Part shown: in pieces, positions 8,856-16,064 of the stretch
Layout of the letters: every line of letters begins with the position of its first letter
Position numbering within the stretch: position 1 is the first letter of the stretch
Assembly (NCBI RefSeq): GCF_900476375.1
Contig: NZ_UPPP01000052.1
Coordinates: forward strand, 1 to 64,000
From: Allolucifera butyrica
GTDB taxonomy: Bacteria > Bacillota > Negativicutes > Sporomusales > UPPP01
Reading direction: 5' to 3'
DNA length: 64,000 nucleotides
The notes under the pieces: model-generated
Told to the model about the DNA's origin: nothing
Seen by the model: only the letters and a program-made list of their open reading frames with translations
Databases searched by the model: none
Position numbers and translations under genes: made by a program

Positions 8856-8990
8856 TCCCACATTTCGCACCCTGAATTTGCGCCAACAATATTGGGACTG
8901 CAAAAAAATAATGCTTTTACGTTTCTTTTAAGATTTACTCATTTCATCTTTCTTTAGGAGAATTATTGACGAGTAACTGCAAAAGTGGGA
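8856..8990. repeat. Palindromic element, solo copy (135 bp)
   Basis: It begins TCCCACATTTCGCA and ends TGCAAAAGTGGGA, inverted copies of each other. Inner arms CAACAATATT and GGAGAATTATTG also pair. It is the same family as 10347-10501 and 20985-21139 but diverged and shorter. It lies 20 bp upstream of the deacetylase start, so it must overlap that gene's promoter or leader. Confidence 0.8.
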
Positions 8991-9046
8991 TTATTGCATC
9001 TCTTGAAAGAATATGCCACCGCCAAAAACCATATCACCTAAAAATT

Positions 9047-9075
9047 AAACCCTGTACACCAGTTGTACAGGGTTT
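9047..9075 (-). terminator. Terminator of nitroreductase gene
   Basis: AAACCCTGTACA and TGTACAGGGTTT arms, with a T-rich run on the leftward strand. It lies 50 bp beyond the nitroreductase stop. Confidence 0.85.
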
Positions 9076-9126
9076 AGCACTTTCTTGATCGGGTCACCAA
9101 GCAAGATTCCGGTTAAGTAAACAGTT

Positions 9127-9726
9127 TTAGCGAAAAACTTTAATTCGCTGCTCCAGTGGCGCAAATTGCTTAGGATCGGGCGTAACGGTCGGTTTGCCGA
9201 AAGGCATTTCTGCAATCAGCTTCCAAGTATCCGGTATTTGCCATTGCTTTTTTACGACGGCGTCTATAAGCGGGTTATAATGCTGCAGCGATGCGCCAAA
9301 ACCCTCCCCTTCCAGGGCGGTCCAGACAACAAATTGCAGCATGCCGGAAGAATGCTGGGACCAAAGGGGAAAATTATCTTTATATAAAGCAAATTTATGC
9401 TGCAACCCCTCAATTACGCTCTCATCCTCAAAGAATAAGACTGATCCATAGCCATTTTTAAAGCCGTTGATTTTTTCTTCTGTGGCAGCAAATTGTTCAG
9501 TTGGAACAAGCTGACGTAAAATTTCCTTGGTTGTCTCCCATAATTTATCATGGTGCTCGCCTAATAAAAGCAGCACTCGTCCGCTTTGTGAATTAAACGA
9601 GGACGGAACGTGCGTAACGGCATTCTCGACGATTGCCCTAATTCTTTCATCAGAAACGACTCTTTCTTTACTGATGCCATATATGGACCGCCTTTCTTTA
9701 ATGGCCGTATAAAAATCTTTTAACAT
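9127..9726 (-). CDS. Nitroreductase-family oxidoreductase
   Basis: A 199-residue FMN-dependent enzyme of the small nitroreductase type that resembles the fatty-acid-repressed YfhC/Frm2 group. Motifs: FYTAIKERRSIYGI at the start (FMN phosphate Arg pair), HVPSSFNSQSGRVLLL (FMN-binding), a long helical insert with LWETTKEILRQLV, and GFGASLQHYNPLID near the C-terminus. Such enzymes reduce nitro compounds, quinones or disulfide-type substrates with NAD(P)H. The ATG at 9726 has TGAGGGA six bases upstream. It lies behind an Rrf2 gene with a long palindromic operator between them, so it is probably the Rrf2 protein's target and responds to redox or nitrosative stress. Confidence 0.85.
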   Translation of the reverse strand: MLKDFYTAIKERRSIYGISKERVVSDERIRAIVENAVTHVPSSFNSQSGRVLLLLGEHHDKLWETTKEILRQLVPTEQFAATEEKINGFKNGYGSVLFFEDESVIEGLQHKFALYKDNFPLWSQHSSGMLQFVVWTALEGEGFGASLQHYNPLIDAVVKKQWQIPDTWKLIAEMPFGKPTVTPDPKQFAPLEQRIKVFR

Positions 9727-9775
9727 AAATAATCCCTCACTTTTCATGATTTTACTTATAATCTATGTAATTCCA

Positions 9776-9808
9776 TTCCAACTGCAACTGAATCAGTTAC
9801 AACTGGAA
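9776..9808. promoter_or_regulatory. 33-bp palindromic operator before nitroreductase gene
   Basis: The outer arms are TTCCA and TGGAA and the centre is AACTGAATCAGTT. Nearly every position pairs with its mirror. It lies between the Rrf2 stop and the nitroreductase start. Related GTTGGAAC/GTTACAAC half-sites sit in the rrf2 promoter (about 10267-10290). Likely binding site of the adjacent Rrf2 protein. Confidence 0.7.
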
Positions 9809-9815
9809 TAAAAAT

Positions 9816-10250
9816 TTATTCCCCATTGATTTTTTCCACTAAACAGGCAACTAATTCCTGCATCGTAACTTGAGCCAATACTTCTTCCATGGCTGCCTGG
9901 GCCCGCAAGAATGTCAATTGCAGGATCATGTTAATATTGGCTCCGACCGGGCATTTCGGATTGGGCTGCTCATGCAAGTGAAATAGTTCTTTTTCTTTTA
10001 CCACTTCCACAGCATGGTATACATCCAGTAAGGTAATCTGAGCCAAATCCTTAATCAGATAAGCTCCACCACTGCCAGGGCGAACCTTCAGGAATCCGGC
10101 TTTTTTCAATTTGCCAATTACCCTGCGGATAATAACGGGATTGGTATTGACACTGCCCGCTATCCATTCGGAAGTATTATGAGCGCTTTTTTCCACCGCC
10201 AGTAAGGATAGTATATGAACAGCAACAGCGAAACGACTGCTAATTTTCAT
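9816..10250 (-). CDS. Rrf2-family transcriptional regulator (YwnA-like)
   Basis: A 144-residue winged-helix regulator. It starts KISSRFAVAVHILSLLA and has the recognition region SVNTNPVIIRRVIGKLKKAG followed by LKVRPGSGGAYLIKD, the usual Rrf2 wing. It lacks the three-cysteine cluster of iron-sulfur Rrf2 proteins; only one Cys, in NPKCPVGANI, is in that region. This matches the cofactor-free YwnA/YwgB/CymR-like branch. The gene has its own sigma-A promoter and lies directly upstream of a nitroreductase. Autoregulation is suggested by similar half-sites in both promoters. Confidence 0.88.
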   Translation of the reverse strand: MKISSRFAVAVHILSLLAVEKSAHNTSEWIAGSVNTNPVIIRRVIGKLKKAGFLKVRPGSGGAYLIKDLAQITLLDVYHAVEVVKEKELFHLHEQPNPKCPVGANINMILQLTFLRAQAAMEEVLAQVTMQELVACLVEKINGE

Positions 10251-10273
10251 TGTCTTCAGCTCCCGTTGTAACC

Positions 10274-10302
10274 ATTATAGTTCCAACAAAAAATTAAGTC
10301 AA
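10274..10302 (-). promoter_or_regulatory. Sigma-A promoter of rrf2/nitroreductase pair
   Basis: On the leftward strand TTGACT (10297-10302), a 17-bp spacer and TATAAT (10274-10279). GTTGGAAC and GTTACAAC half-sites flank the -10. Confidence 0.75.
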
Positions 10303-10314
10303 GGTTTTTCTGTT

Positions 10315-10600
10315 TAGAAGGATCGTCTTGTCATAAGCGGAGGTTGTCCCACATTTCGCAACCTGAACTTATAACGACAATATTTCTCCCCATCCGTAGC
10401 CACAAAGTAAATAATGATCTTATATTTCGCTTAAAATTCACTAAGTTTATCTTTTCCTGGGAGAATCATTGTCGAGTGACAGAGGACTGCGAAAAATGGG
10501 ATTAGTGGTAACGGCGGAGCGTTGATAAGGCGCTTGCCGTTAATGGCTATTAAACTTATCCTTTCTAGTGCTTCAAGAAAGACCCAAAGGGTCTTTAAGT
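10315..10600 (+). repeat. Dispersed intergenic cassette with palindrome inserted
   Basis: This occupies the gene-free stretch 10251-10776. In order: AGAAGGATCGTCTTGTCATA and CGGAGGTTG, then the 155-bp palindrome, then TTAGTGGTAACGGCG, GTTGATAAGGCG and a GGCTATTAAACTTAT segment, then an AAGAAAGACC...GGTCTTT hairpin (10578-10596). The same order recurs at 20955-21253. The 98-codon leftward frame across it is a by-product of the repeat, not a gene. Confidence 0.8.
10347..10501. repeat. Palindromic MITE-like element, full copy (155 bp)
   Basis: Ends TCCCACATTTCGCA and TGCGAAAAATGGGA are inverted repeats. A second inner pair, CGACAATATTTCTCCC and GGGAGAATCATTGTCG, extends the stem. By eye it differs from 20985-21139 at only four positions. 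It has no coding potential conserved between copies. Confidence 0.85.
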
Positions 10601-10604
10601 GGAA

Positions 10605-10680
10605 AGAAAGTATTTTACTTCTCGGCTTTCTTAAGAAGAATGTGTTATTTTTAGAAATAACCCGAAAAGTTATAATTTCT
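10605..10680. repeat. Second palindromic repeat family, copy 1
   Basis: AGAAAGTATTTTACTTCTCG at the left and CCCGAAAAGTTATAATTTCT at the right are imperfect inverted repeats. The element and its flanking AAGAAAGACC hairpin match the reverse complement of 16375-16471. Confidence 0.75.
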
Positions 10681-10736
10681 GATCCCATAAGAAAAACTGC
10701 TGCGCGGTCTTTCGGCTCGTGGATCATAGCAAAAAA

Positions 10737-10757
10737 AAGACCGCTAACCGCGGTCTT
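10737..10757 (-). terminator. Terminator of zinc-ribbon membrane protein gene
   Basis: AAGACCGC and GCGGTCTT arms around TAACC, 20 bp beyond the leftward stop. A similar GCGGTCTTTCGG remnant at 10700-10713 is cassette sequence. Confidence 0.6.
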
Positions 10758-10776
10758 CCGGTAACAGTGATTATTC

Positions 10777-11184
10777 CTACTTTATAACTGTATTAAATGT
10801 CTCATCCCGGATTTCAATGTGGTTCTGACAAGAATGACAGGTAATCATGCCGTCTTCCGGCATTTCCACCACCCAGGCCCCGCAGTAAGGGCAAATCCCT
10901 TTGACAAAAGCGGAAGCGCCCAGCCAGGGCCCCATAAAAATGAACATGGCCCCGAAAGCCAGGAAAACCCATCCGACCAGTCCGAACTGGATATATAAGA
11001 AAAACGCTCCGCCGATGCAAAGCAGTCCCCCAATCAAAATTCCCTGCATCAATGCTTGCGAAAAACTCATTAGAGGACTTTTTACACATTTAGTACTATG
11101 ATTCTTGGGCTCTACAGGGGTTGCACATTGAGGATACCGTTCCCCGTTGGTAAACCGTTCCTGACCAATTTGCGGACAGAACAT
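10777..11184 (-). CDS. Zinc-ribbon membrane protein, hypothetical
   Basis: A 135-residue protein with an N-terminal ribbon-like segment (MFCPQIGQERFTNGERYPQC), two central membrane segments (ALMQGILIGGLLCIGGAFFL and LVGWVFLAFGAMFIFMG, about residues 48-90) and a C-terminal ribbon with two intact CXXC pairs (CPYCGAWV and CHSCQN). In the N-terminal ribbon each CXXC pair has lost one Cys (CPQI and YPQC), so it probably no longer binds zinc. The start at 11184 follows a GGGAGGGG site; the frame is open 51 codons further but without a ribosome site. Function unknown. Cytosolic ribbons on a membrane anchor are the likely topology. Confidence 0.7.
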   Translation of the reverse strand: MFCPQIGQERFTNGERYPQCATPVEPKNHSTKCVKSPLMSFSQALMQGILIGGLLCIGGAFFLYIQFGLVGWVFLAFGAMFIFMGPWLGASAFVKGICPYCGAWVVEMPEDGMITCHSCQNHIEIRDETFNTVIK

Positions 11185-11436
11185 AACGACCCCTCCCGAA
11201 GATAACATATTTTTGCGGGTTCTTTCACCTTGGTCTACGCCAAAGTATGAATAACAGGACCGTCTCTTTACTATTATTATATTACAAATTAGCATAAAAA
11301 TAAACATAATCTTCTGATAATTATCATTGCCAATCACCCTTCACTTAGCACGGTTTTTAAATAGGCTGCAAAATGGTATAATTATTTAATAGAGACTCTT
11401 AAAGAAAAATTTAAAGGAGGGTGAATACGGGGCAAT

Positions 11437-12195
11437 TTGCCCTGTACGTATATGAAACATAACTTACAGCTAAAAGTGCTTAAACTTGACGCAAACATGT
11501 TGAATGCACCAATGAGCATATACCCTGTTCTTATCTGGGATGATAAGGAAGCCACCCTTATTGATACCGGTTTTCCCGGCCAGTTTGAACAACTAAGGCA
11601 ATCTATTGAAGAAGCGGGGGCTTCCTGGGAAAAAATTAAGCATATCATTATCACCCACCAGGACTGGGACCATATTGGTACCATACCCGATATACTTACC
11701 GCCCGTGACGGAAAAGTAACCATTTATGCCCACATTCAGGAAAAGCCGTATTTGGAAGGGAAAATTCCTTATATAAAAATGACTCCCGAACGAATCGCCT
11801 CGCGGCTCGCGTCATTGCCTGCAACAATACGGCCGCAAGCCGCCGCCCTTTTTGCGAAAATTCCTACCTTCCAGGTGAACCGGACACTGCAGGACCGGGA
11901 AACAATTCCTCTTCACGGCGGCCTTGAGATTATTCATACCCCCGGGCACACACCGGGACATATCTGTATTCTTGTAAAGTCCCTTTCCTTACTTATTGCC
12001 GGCGATCAATTACGCATTGAGAAGGGTACCTTGGTAGGTCCCGCCCCGGAATTTACTCCTGATATGCCTGCCGCCTTACAATCGATGAAAAAATTGGCTG
12101 ACCACCCGATTGATCAGGTAATTTGCTACCATGGCGGTTGGTTCGGCCCTAATGCTTCCTGCCGGATTAAGGAAATCGCTCAAGAAAAACGCTGA
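11437..12195 (+). CDS. Metallo-beta-lactamase-fold hydrolase
   Basis: A protein of about 250 residues of the glyoxalase II/AHL-lactonase-like MBL group. The metal motif THQDWDHIG is near residue 72, with later His at TPGHTPGHICIL, Asp at LIAGDQL and His in ICYHGGW. All family metal ligands are present, so an active di-metal hydrolase is likely; the substrate (thioester, lactone or phosphodiester) cannot be deduced. Start choice is unclear: AAAGGAGGG (11413-11421) is 15 bases from a TTG at 11437 and 30 bases from the ATG at 11452, where family similarity begins (KHNLQLKVLKLD). A GGGCAA-T-TTGCCC hairpin lies between the ribosome site and the ATG. Confidence 0.82.
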   Translation: MPCTYMKHNLQLKVLKLDANMLNAPMSIYPVLIWDDKEATLIDTGFPGQFEQLRQSIEEAGASWEKIKHIIITHQDWDHIGTIPDILTARDGKVTIYAHIQEKPYLEGKIPYIKMTPERIASRLASLPATIRPQAAALFAKIPTFQVNRTLQDRETIPLHGGLEIIHTPGHTPGHICILVKSLSLLIAGDQLRIEKGTLVGPAPEFTPDMPAALQSMKKLADHPIDQVICYHGGWFGPNASCRIKEIAQEKR

Positions 12196-12230
12196 CACGG
12201 TTTTCGGTAATTGGTAAAAGATAGGGCACG

Positions 12231-12258
12231 AAAAAGAGCTGCAAAGCTCTTTTTAATT
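12231..12258 (+). terminator. Terminator of MBL-fold hydrolase gene
   Basis: AAAAAGAGCT-GCA-AAGCTCTTTTT followed by T-rich DNA, 35 bp beyond the stop. Confidence 0.85.
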
Positions 12259-12315
12259 TTGGAAGTCTCTTCTTTGGCTCCCCCCCCTCTCCAGATAACT
12301 GGATGGGCTGCACGG

Positions 12316-12384
12316 GGTCGAAAAATGTCCCAAAAAATTTAGCAAAGCGTAAAAAACAAAAGGATTTTTCAACTTTCTGTCGAA
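12316..12384 (+). promoter_or_regulatory. Possible Spo0A boxes upstream of Spo0E-like gene
   Basis: GGTCGAAAAA (12316-12325) and TGTCGAA (12378-12384) resemble the Spo0A box core TGTCGAA. A seven-base match is expected several times by chance in 64 kb, so the support is mainly their position 100-170 bp before a Spo0E-like gene. Confidence 0.3.
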
Positions 12385-12484
12385 GAATGTTAAAAACTGA
12401 TAAAGGAGGGAATTTTGTACAACGTATTTTCAGTCACATCTTCATACCTTGTATGACAATATGTTAATTAAGGAGAGGATGGAT

Positions 12485-12643
12485 ATGAAATCAAAAGAAT
12501 TCATTCGCGCCGAAATCGAAAAATTGCGTTCTAAAATGCATTCTGTGGCTTTATTGTATGGTCTCTCACACCCGAATGTTCTTAAAGCAAGTAGGCGTTT
12601 AGATAAAAAAATAAATCAATATATTAAAATATGTCAAAATTAA
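12485..12643 (+). CDS. Spo0E-like sporulation phosphatase
   Basis: A 52-residue protein matching the Spo0E family in length and pattern: an N-terminal helix IRAEIEKLRSKMHSVALLYG, a turn LSHPNVLKAS, and the signature SRRLDKKINQYI. In Bacillus, Spo0E proteins dephosphorylate Spo0A~P through this S..LD motif and so delay sporulation. The start was set at 12485 because AGGAGAGG lies six bases upstream; an in-frame ATG 12 codons earlier lacks a site. The gene is alone and has its own terminator. It is the best indication in the window that the organism makes spores. Confidence 0.85.
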   Translation: MKSKEFIRAEIEKLRSKMHSVALLYGLSHPNVLKASRRLDKKINQYIKICQN

Positions 12644-12668
12644 AAAGAGCCGTAAGGCTCTTTTTTTA
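12642..12668 (+). terminator. Terminator of Spo0E-like gene
   Basis: AAAAAGAGCC-GTAA-GGCTCTTTTTTT directly at the stop codon. Confidence 0.9.
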
Positions 12669-12697
12669 ATGGACGGGAAATATCCGGTTCAACTGTT

Positions 12698-13723
12698 TCA
12701 GGGGTTGGGCATCATTGGCGGCATAGGTCCAAAAGGGCCATGGTGCGGCTGTAGCGCGTCGGCCACAGCTTTTGCCTGAGTATCGGACAAATCGGCGGCC
12801 TTCTTTAATTCACCGATAAAGTCGGGCCGCCTTTCCCCGTGCTGCTGAAAATAGGCCTGACGTTCCTCAGGGCTCATACTCCGGACCTTTTCCATTTCCG
12901 CCCGGCGTTGGCTCTCCTTTTCCCGGAAGAAGCTCAATACCTTGTCGGCCTGATCCTGCGTAATCGTTCCTGTCTTGACCAGTTTAGCCAGATCTTCGCC
13001 AATTCTTTGCTCCGGCCGTGGCGGACGCACCGCTTCGGCCACAGCCTCCGCCTGGTTTGCTGACAAACCGGCAGCCGTCTTTAATTCACCAACAAAGTCG
13101 GGCCGCTTTTTCTCGTGCTGCTGAAAATAGGCCTGACGTTCCTCAGGGCTCATACTCCGGACCTTTTCCATTTCCGCCCGGCGTTGGCTCTCCTTTTCCC
13201 GGAAGAAACTCAGTACCTTGTCGGCCTGATCCTGCGTAATCGTTCCTGTCTTGACCAGTTTAGCCAGATCTTCGCTAATCCTTTGTTCCGGCCGTGGCGG
13301 ACGCACCGCTTCGGCCACAGCCTCCGCCTGGCTTGCCGATAAACCGGCAGCCGTTTTTAATTCACCGACGAAGTCGGGCCGTTTCTTCTCGTGTTGCTGA
13401 AAATAGGCCTGCCGTTCTTCCGGACTCATGCTCATGACTTTTTCCATCTCCGCTTCGCGTTGACGGTCTTTTTCCTGTAAGAAGTTAAGTACCTTGTCGG
13501 CCTGATCCTGCGTAATCGTTCCTGCCTTGACTAACCGGGCCAGACCATCACTGATATGTTGTCTGATTATCTGCAGATCAGGCCGGCCGGCTTCCATAAA
13601 ACCAGGCCCTCCGGGTCCCGGTCCTTCCTGCCTGTCTGCGGCCAGTGCCAAAGCACCTAATGATATTAAAAAACAGCCTATAGCCAAGCCACTGGTAACT
13701 TTTTTTATGAGTTTTATTTTCAT
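12698..13723 (-). CDS. Secreted three-repeat protein (DUF2680-like)
   Basis: A 341-residue protein with a signal peptide (residues 1 to about 29, ending LGALALAA) and a Gly/Pro-rich linker. Three tandem repeats of 92 residues follow, starting at about residues 57, 149 and 241. Each has LVKTGTITQDQADKVL, a charged helix, SPEERQAYFQQH, and a Pro-rich turn RPPRPEQR. The tail ends in a Pro/Met-rich stretch. It resembles secreted proteins with the DUF2680-type TITQ/QAD motif and, more loosely, the helical Spy/CpxP class of periplasmic chaperones. It has the same promoter box as the tolC-macAB operon and lies next to the two-component genes, so it is probably an envelope-stress effector. GGAAGGAGA precedes the ATG. 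Confidence 0.8.
   Translation of the reverse strand: MKIKLIKKVTSGLAIGCFLISLGALALAADRQEGPGPGGPGFMEAGRPDLQIIRQHISDGLARLVKAGTITQDQADKVLNFLQEKDRQREAEMEKVMSMSPEERQAYFQQHEKKRPDFVGELKTAAGLSASQAEAVAEAVRPPRPEQRISEDLAKLVKTGTITQDQADKVLSFFREKESQRRAEMEKVRSMSPEERQAYFQQHEKKRPDFVGELKTAAGLSANQAEAVAEAVRPPRPEQRIGEDLAKLVKTGTITQDQADKVLSFFREKESQRRAEMEKVRSMSPEERQAYFQQHGERRPDFIGELKKAADLSDTQAKAVADALQPHHGPFGPMPPMMPNP
12728..13555 (-). repeat. Three tandem 276-bp coding repeats
   Basis: Identical 20-mers such as AAAATAGGCCTGACGTTCCT recur exactly 276 bp apart (copies two and three, at about 12846 and 13122). The copy nearest the 5' end of the gene is more diverged. The repeat keeps frame, giving 92-residue units. The high DNA identity of two copies indicates a recent duplication. 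Confidence 0.9.
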
Positions 13724-13759
13724 GTAAATTCTCCTTCCTTAGGTCCCCTGTTGATTGTC

Positions 13760-13792
13760 ATTATGAAGGAGAATTGTTACAGCCCTGTTACA
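13760..13792 (-). promoter_or_regulatory. Promoter with TGTAACA direct repeats, three-repeat protein gene
   Basis: On the leftward strand: two TGTAACA sites 11 bp apart (13786-13792 and 13775-13781), nine bases, then CATAAT (13760-13765) as -10. The stretch including TTCTCCTTCATAATGA is almost identical to 16065-16098 before the tolC operon. The 11-bp spacing of direct repeats is typical of OmpR/PhoB-family activators. Confidence 0.7.
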
Positions 13793-13808
13793 AAAATTTA
13801 TACATATA

Positions 13809-15344
13809 TTATACGTTTTGGACCCGGTCCAATTCGAACCAGAAAATCACCCCGTCCGGCACATTTTCAACTCCATAGCGGTTGCCGTGCAATTCCTGAA
13901 TGGCGCGGACAATTGACAAGCCCAGGCCATAACCGCCATATTCCCGGGTACGGGCCTCATCTACTTTGTAAAAGCTCGTCCATATTTTTTCCAGACTCTC
14001 CGTGGGAATCGGCCGGCCTGAATTATAAACATAAATACGGCTTTTCTCATTGTAATTCTCGACATATATTTTAATCTTTCTGGCAAATTCAGTGTGGTCA
14101 ATGGCATTATTGATTAAATTGAGCAAAACCTGTTCCGACCGCAGTATATCTCCGTTAACGAGGCAACTTTCTTCCGTATCCAGCTCAAGGGTAATTCCTT
14201 TTTCCGCCAAAACAGTCCTGTATTTTAAAACAATCTCCTTCAGCAGTATGGAAAGGTCGAAATCGGCGCGACTCAGTTTAAAGAAGCCCGAATCAAACTG
14301 AGACAGATTGAGTAAATCCCTTACTAATTTATCCATCTTTTCCGCTTCATCAATGATGATTGAACAATAATAGTTTCTACTGTCTTCATCCTGCGCGATA
14401 TTTTCCTTTAATCCCTCGGCGTACCCCAATATAAGTGCGAGAGGGGTTTTCAGTTCATGCGATACATTGGAAACAAACTCCTTGCGCATCTTATCCAGTT
14501 TTCTTTCTTTCTCCACATCCGCCATAAGCTGCTGGTTTTTCCGGTTCAGTTCCGAGATAGCTGTATCCAGTTGATCGGACAAGTGATTAATACTGTTGCC
14601 GAGTTCGCCGATCTCATCACGGCGGTTGATTGTACATTTTTGCGAAAAGTCAAGCTTCGACATACTTTGGGCAATCCGGTTCAGTTCCCGCACCGGCCGG
14701 GTAAAATTCCCGGCAAAAAAGAAGGCCCAAATACCTCCCGCCAGGATTGCCAGTACGCCTGTCAATGCCATAAACTGGGCAGCCACAGTAGCACTCTCCG
14801 AAATCGGTGCCAGCGGCAGCCTTATAACCAGAGCGTCATTATTCTTTAATTGGCGCCGTAAAACCATAAAGTCGATTTTCAGATCCGTGTCACGCTGCAT
14901 TTCTAAAACGGAGTTATTGTCAATGGTCTCTTTCGAAAGTGTCTGGTTATGATGGGGTGGATCAGGAAACGGATGGGGCCGTGGAACCGGCTCATCTGCT
15001 TTATGGTCCGGAAAAGGCAAAAACGGCGGCGGCATCCGGTCGGAAATTTTATCGTTAATAACCGGGAAGAAAGAACTGTATTTGATGCGGCCGTCCGCGG
15101 AGAAGATCAATATTCCCGCTCCCATCGTATTGCCTAGCCGCTCCAGTTCCAAAGACATTGCCTCCGGATTGCCTTCATAGAGGTCATAAATCTTCTTGCT
15201 GCTGGAAATCAGAATTTCCTTCTTCTGCCAAATATAAAACTTCTCCAGTCCTAGCAGGGTCATTCCCAGCGAGATAAATACAAAAAAAAGCATCAGGGCG
15301 CTTAAGCCCAAGAAAAGTTTTGTTCTAATTGACCGTTTCATCAT
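13809..15344 (-). CDS. Sensor histidine kinase
   Basis: A 511-residue membrane kinase. TM1 (about residues 11-33) and TM2 (about 187-211) bracket a periplasmic sensor domain, which holds an unusual Pro/His-rich stretch at about residues 104-132. HAMP follows at about 212-265, then HisKA with the phosphorylated His296 in SHELKTPL. The ATPase domain shows NLINNAIDH (N box), YVYNSGRPIP (G1) and GGYGLGLSIVRAI (G2). It overlaps the response-regulator gene by four bases (ATGA), so the two are translated together. The His/Pro-rich sensor might bind metal. The genomic setting (efflux pump plus secreted helical protein) suggests envelope or toxic-compound sensing. Confidence 0.92.
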   Translation of the reverse strand: MMKRSIRTKLFLGLSALMLFFVFISLGMTLLGLEKFYIWQKKEILISSSKKIYDLYEGNPEAMSLELERLGNTMGAGILIFSADGRIKYSSFFPVINDKISDRMPPPFLPFPDHKADEPVPRPHPFPDPPHHNQTLSKETIDNNSVLEMQRDTDLKIDFMVLRRQLKNNDALVIRLPLAPISESATVAAQFMALTGVLAILAGGIWAFFFAGNFTRPVRELNRIAQSMSKLDFSQKCTINRRDEIGELGNSINHLSDQLDTAISELNRKNQQLMADVEKERKLDKMRKEFVSNVSHELKTPLALILGYAEGLKENIAQDEDSRNYYCSIIIDEAEKMDKLVRDLLNLSQFDSGFFKLSRADFDLSILLKEIVLKYRTVLAEKGITLELDTEESCLVNGDILRSEQVLLNLINNAIDHTEFARKIKIYVENYNEKSRIYVYNSGRPIPTESLEKIWTSFYKVDEARTREYGGYGLGLSIVRAIQELHGNRYGVENVPDGVIFWFELDRVQNV

Positions 15345-16003
15345 TCACCCTCAAACCGGTAGCCATAACCCCGGATTGTCTGAACAAGACTGCTCTTGTT
15401 TCCCAATTTCGTTCGCAATCTGTTAATATGAGTATCCACCGTTCGTAAATCGCCAAAATAGTCATAGTTCCATACCTGGTTCAAAATTTGCTGTCGGCTT
15501 AAAGCCTTACCCTTATTTTCCGTTAAGTAAATAAGCAGTTCATATTCTTTGGGACTTAAATCAAGCAGGCACCCGTCCACTAATACCTGACGGGCATTTG
15601 CATCAATTTCCAGGCCGCCGTATGCAGCCGTTTTTTCCCGTTCCAGGCGGCGGAAGAGCGCATTCACCCGGGCGGTTAGGATTTTGGGACTAAAGGGCTT
15701 CGTAATATATTCGTCGGCCCCGATCTCGAAAGCAAACAACTGGTCTATTTCCTCTCCCTTGGCCGTAAGCATGATAACCGGAATATTCATTTCCTTGCGA
15801 ATTTCCCGGCATACGGTCCAGCCATCGTGGCCCGGCATCATGACATCCAAAATGGCCATATCCACCTTTTCCCGGGATAGAATATCCAAAGCAGCCTTGC
15901 CATTTTCCGCTTCTTTGATGGTATACCCCTCCCGCATCAGAAAGTCGGCAACCAACTTTCTGATGCGCATTTCATCGTCAACAATTAAAACGGTTTTATT
16001 CAT
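15341..16003 (-). CDS. OmpR-family response regulator
   Basis: A 220-residue regulator. The receiver domain has the acidic pair D9-D10, the phosphorylated Asp53 in MAILDVMMPGHDGW, Thr in VIMLTAKGEE and Lys in YITKPFSP. The DNA-binding winged helix occupies about residues 125-220, with LSPKEYELLIYL and VDTHINRLRTKLG. It forms a pair with the following kinase. Its likely targets, judged from a shared direct-repeat promoter box, are the divergent tolC-macA-macB operon and the three-repeat secreted protein downstream of the kinase. AGGGGACGG precedes the ATG. Confidence 0.92.
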   Translation of the reverse strand: MNKTVLIVDDEMRIRKLVADFLMREGYTIKEAENGKAALDILSREKVDMAILDVMMPGHDGWTVCREIRKEMNIPVIMLTAKGEEIDQLFAFEIGADEYITKPFSPKILTARVNALFRRLEREKTAAYGGLEIDANARQVLVDGCLLDLSPKEYELLIYLTENKGKALSRQQILNQVWNYDYFGDLRTVDTHINRLRTKLGNKSSLVQTIRGYGYRFEGE

Positions 16004-16064
16004 TCTTCCGTCCCCTTATCAAAAATAATTTCAACTGCAAAATGTGGCTGTATATACAAATTTC

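Noticed and set aside
10431-10727. 98-codon leftward frame
   Set aside because: It runs across two palindromic repeats, has no ribosome site, and the same frame is not kept in the near-identical repeat copy at 21 kb.
12728-13555. Regular repeats that could suggest a CRISPR array
   Set aside because: The period is 276 bp, in frame inside a gene, with no spacers and no cas genes.
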